Shown in pieces: positions 21,895 through 22,024 of a DNA stretch of 22,024 bases; within the stretch, counting starts at the first letter, position 1; each line of letters begins with the position of its first letter. The stretch lies in assembly GCA_031292015.1 (NCBI GenBank), contig JARLHY010000088.1, positions 1-22,024 of the forward strand, written 5' to 3'. The notes beneath the pieces were generated by a model. That model searched no databases and was not told where the DNA came from. It saw nothing but the letters and a program-made list of their open reading frames with translations. This stretch comes from Negativicutes bacterium (GTDB lineage: Bacteria > Bacillota_C > Negativicutes > Sporomusales_B > JARLHX01). The translations under genes and the position numbers were made by a program.

Positions 21895-22024
21895 CCCCAA
21901 AACGGACAGTTAAAAAGAACAGTAGTAGTGGCGCCTGTATTCTGCAGGCGTCATTTCGTTTAAGCCTTTTTGGAAACGTTCGTTGTGATAAAAAGCAATA
22001 TAGGTTTCAACAAGTCGCCGAGTC
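21890..22024 (-). mobile_element. IS3-family insertion sequence, one end only
   Basis: The boundary is inferred from the sequence TGTAACCCCAAAACGGACAG (from 21890), which begins with TG and lies 20 bp beyond the transposase stop, as terminal repeats of IS150-like IS3 elements do. The other end is outside the window, so neither the inverted repeat nor a target duplication could be checked. Confidence 0.65.
21910..22024 (-). CDS. IS3-family transposase OrfB, C-terminal 37 residues (5' part outside window)
   Basis: The frame enters from the right edge and ends at TAA (21910-21912). The visible residues RRLVETYIAFYHNERFQKGL and then NEMTPAEYRRHYYCSF are the typical C-terminus of the integrase-core transposase of IS150-like IS3 elements (Y-I-x-F-Y-N-x-x-R and P-x-E-Y-R). 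The catalytic DDE residues are not in the window except possibly a position just outside, so activity cannot be judged. Confidence 0.88.
   Translation of the reverse strand, partial: TRRLVETYIAFYHNERFQKGLNEMTPAEYRRHYYCSF

Noticed and set aside
1..22024. CRISPR arrays, tRNA or rRNA genes, prophage or toxin-antitoxin genes
   Set aside because: I saw no regularly spaced repeats, cloverleaf-like sequences or matching proteins; the window is metabolic apart from the insertion-sequence end.

Overview
The window looks like chromosome from an anaerobic, ferredoxin-rich Firmicute, most likely of the Negativicutes (Sporomusa-like). This is inferred from protein flavour: a four-subunit 2-oxoacid:ferredoxin oxidoreductase, a ferredoxin:disulfide reductase with a rubredoxin tail, soluble chemoreceptors and strong AGGAGG ribosome sites. 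No rRNA or marker gene is present to prove it. Every confidently called gene is on the minus strand. No tRNA, rRNA or CRISPR was seen.

Read in the direction of transcription (right to left), the window starts with the tail of an IS3-family transposase (21890-22024). Next is a two-gene redox operon (glutaredoxin-like protein, then FTR-type ferredoxin:disulfide reductase fused to rubredoxin; 20822-21621) with a terminator. A CheY-like response regulator with a cysteine-rich tail (19904-20464) follows, with its own terminator. An IclR regulator (18836-19615) comes next, then glcD-glcF (FAD/Fe-S 2-hydroxyacid oxidase; 15862-18499), then a DUF169 protein and a cytoplasmic methyl-accepting protein (13987-15682).

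The core is a hydroxy-/sugar-acid catabolic island. A long run of closely spaced genes holds two tandem MFS carriers, a divergent LarA-superfamily (nickel-pincer) protein, the four subunits of a 2-oxoacid:ferredoxin oxidoreductase (korDABC/vor type), an enolase-superfamily dehydratase and a GntR/FCD regulator, closed by a clear terminator (5103-5137). After a 388-bp regulatory gap comes a second module: a third MFS paralogue, a second enolase-superfamily paralogue, a canonical LarA-type enzyme with all active-site residues at the lactate-racemase positions, and a split UxaA/SuyAB-type dehydratase-lyase (small SAF subunit plus large subunit) that runs off the left edge.

Working model (inference): related carriers import one or more hydroxy-/sugar acids. 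LarA-type nickel enzymes interconvert stereoisomers at the alpha-hydroxyl carbon. Enolase-type and UxaA-type enzymes dehydrate each stereoisomer to 2-oxo acids, which are oxidised by Kor to an acyl-CoA with reduced ferredoxin. GlcDF oxidises a 2-hydroxyacid directly. Two regulators appear to divide control. A GntR/FCD protein has a candidate paired operator at 4997-5031. An IclR protein has a newly noticed composite motif found three times (15746-15771, 18655-18680, 18714-18739) and partly before its own gene. The substrate cannot be read from the sequence, and the NPN cofactor genes larB/larC/larE are not in the window.
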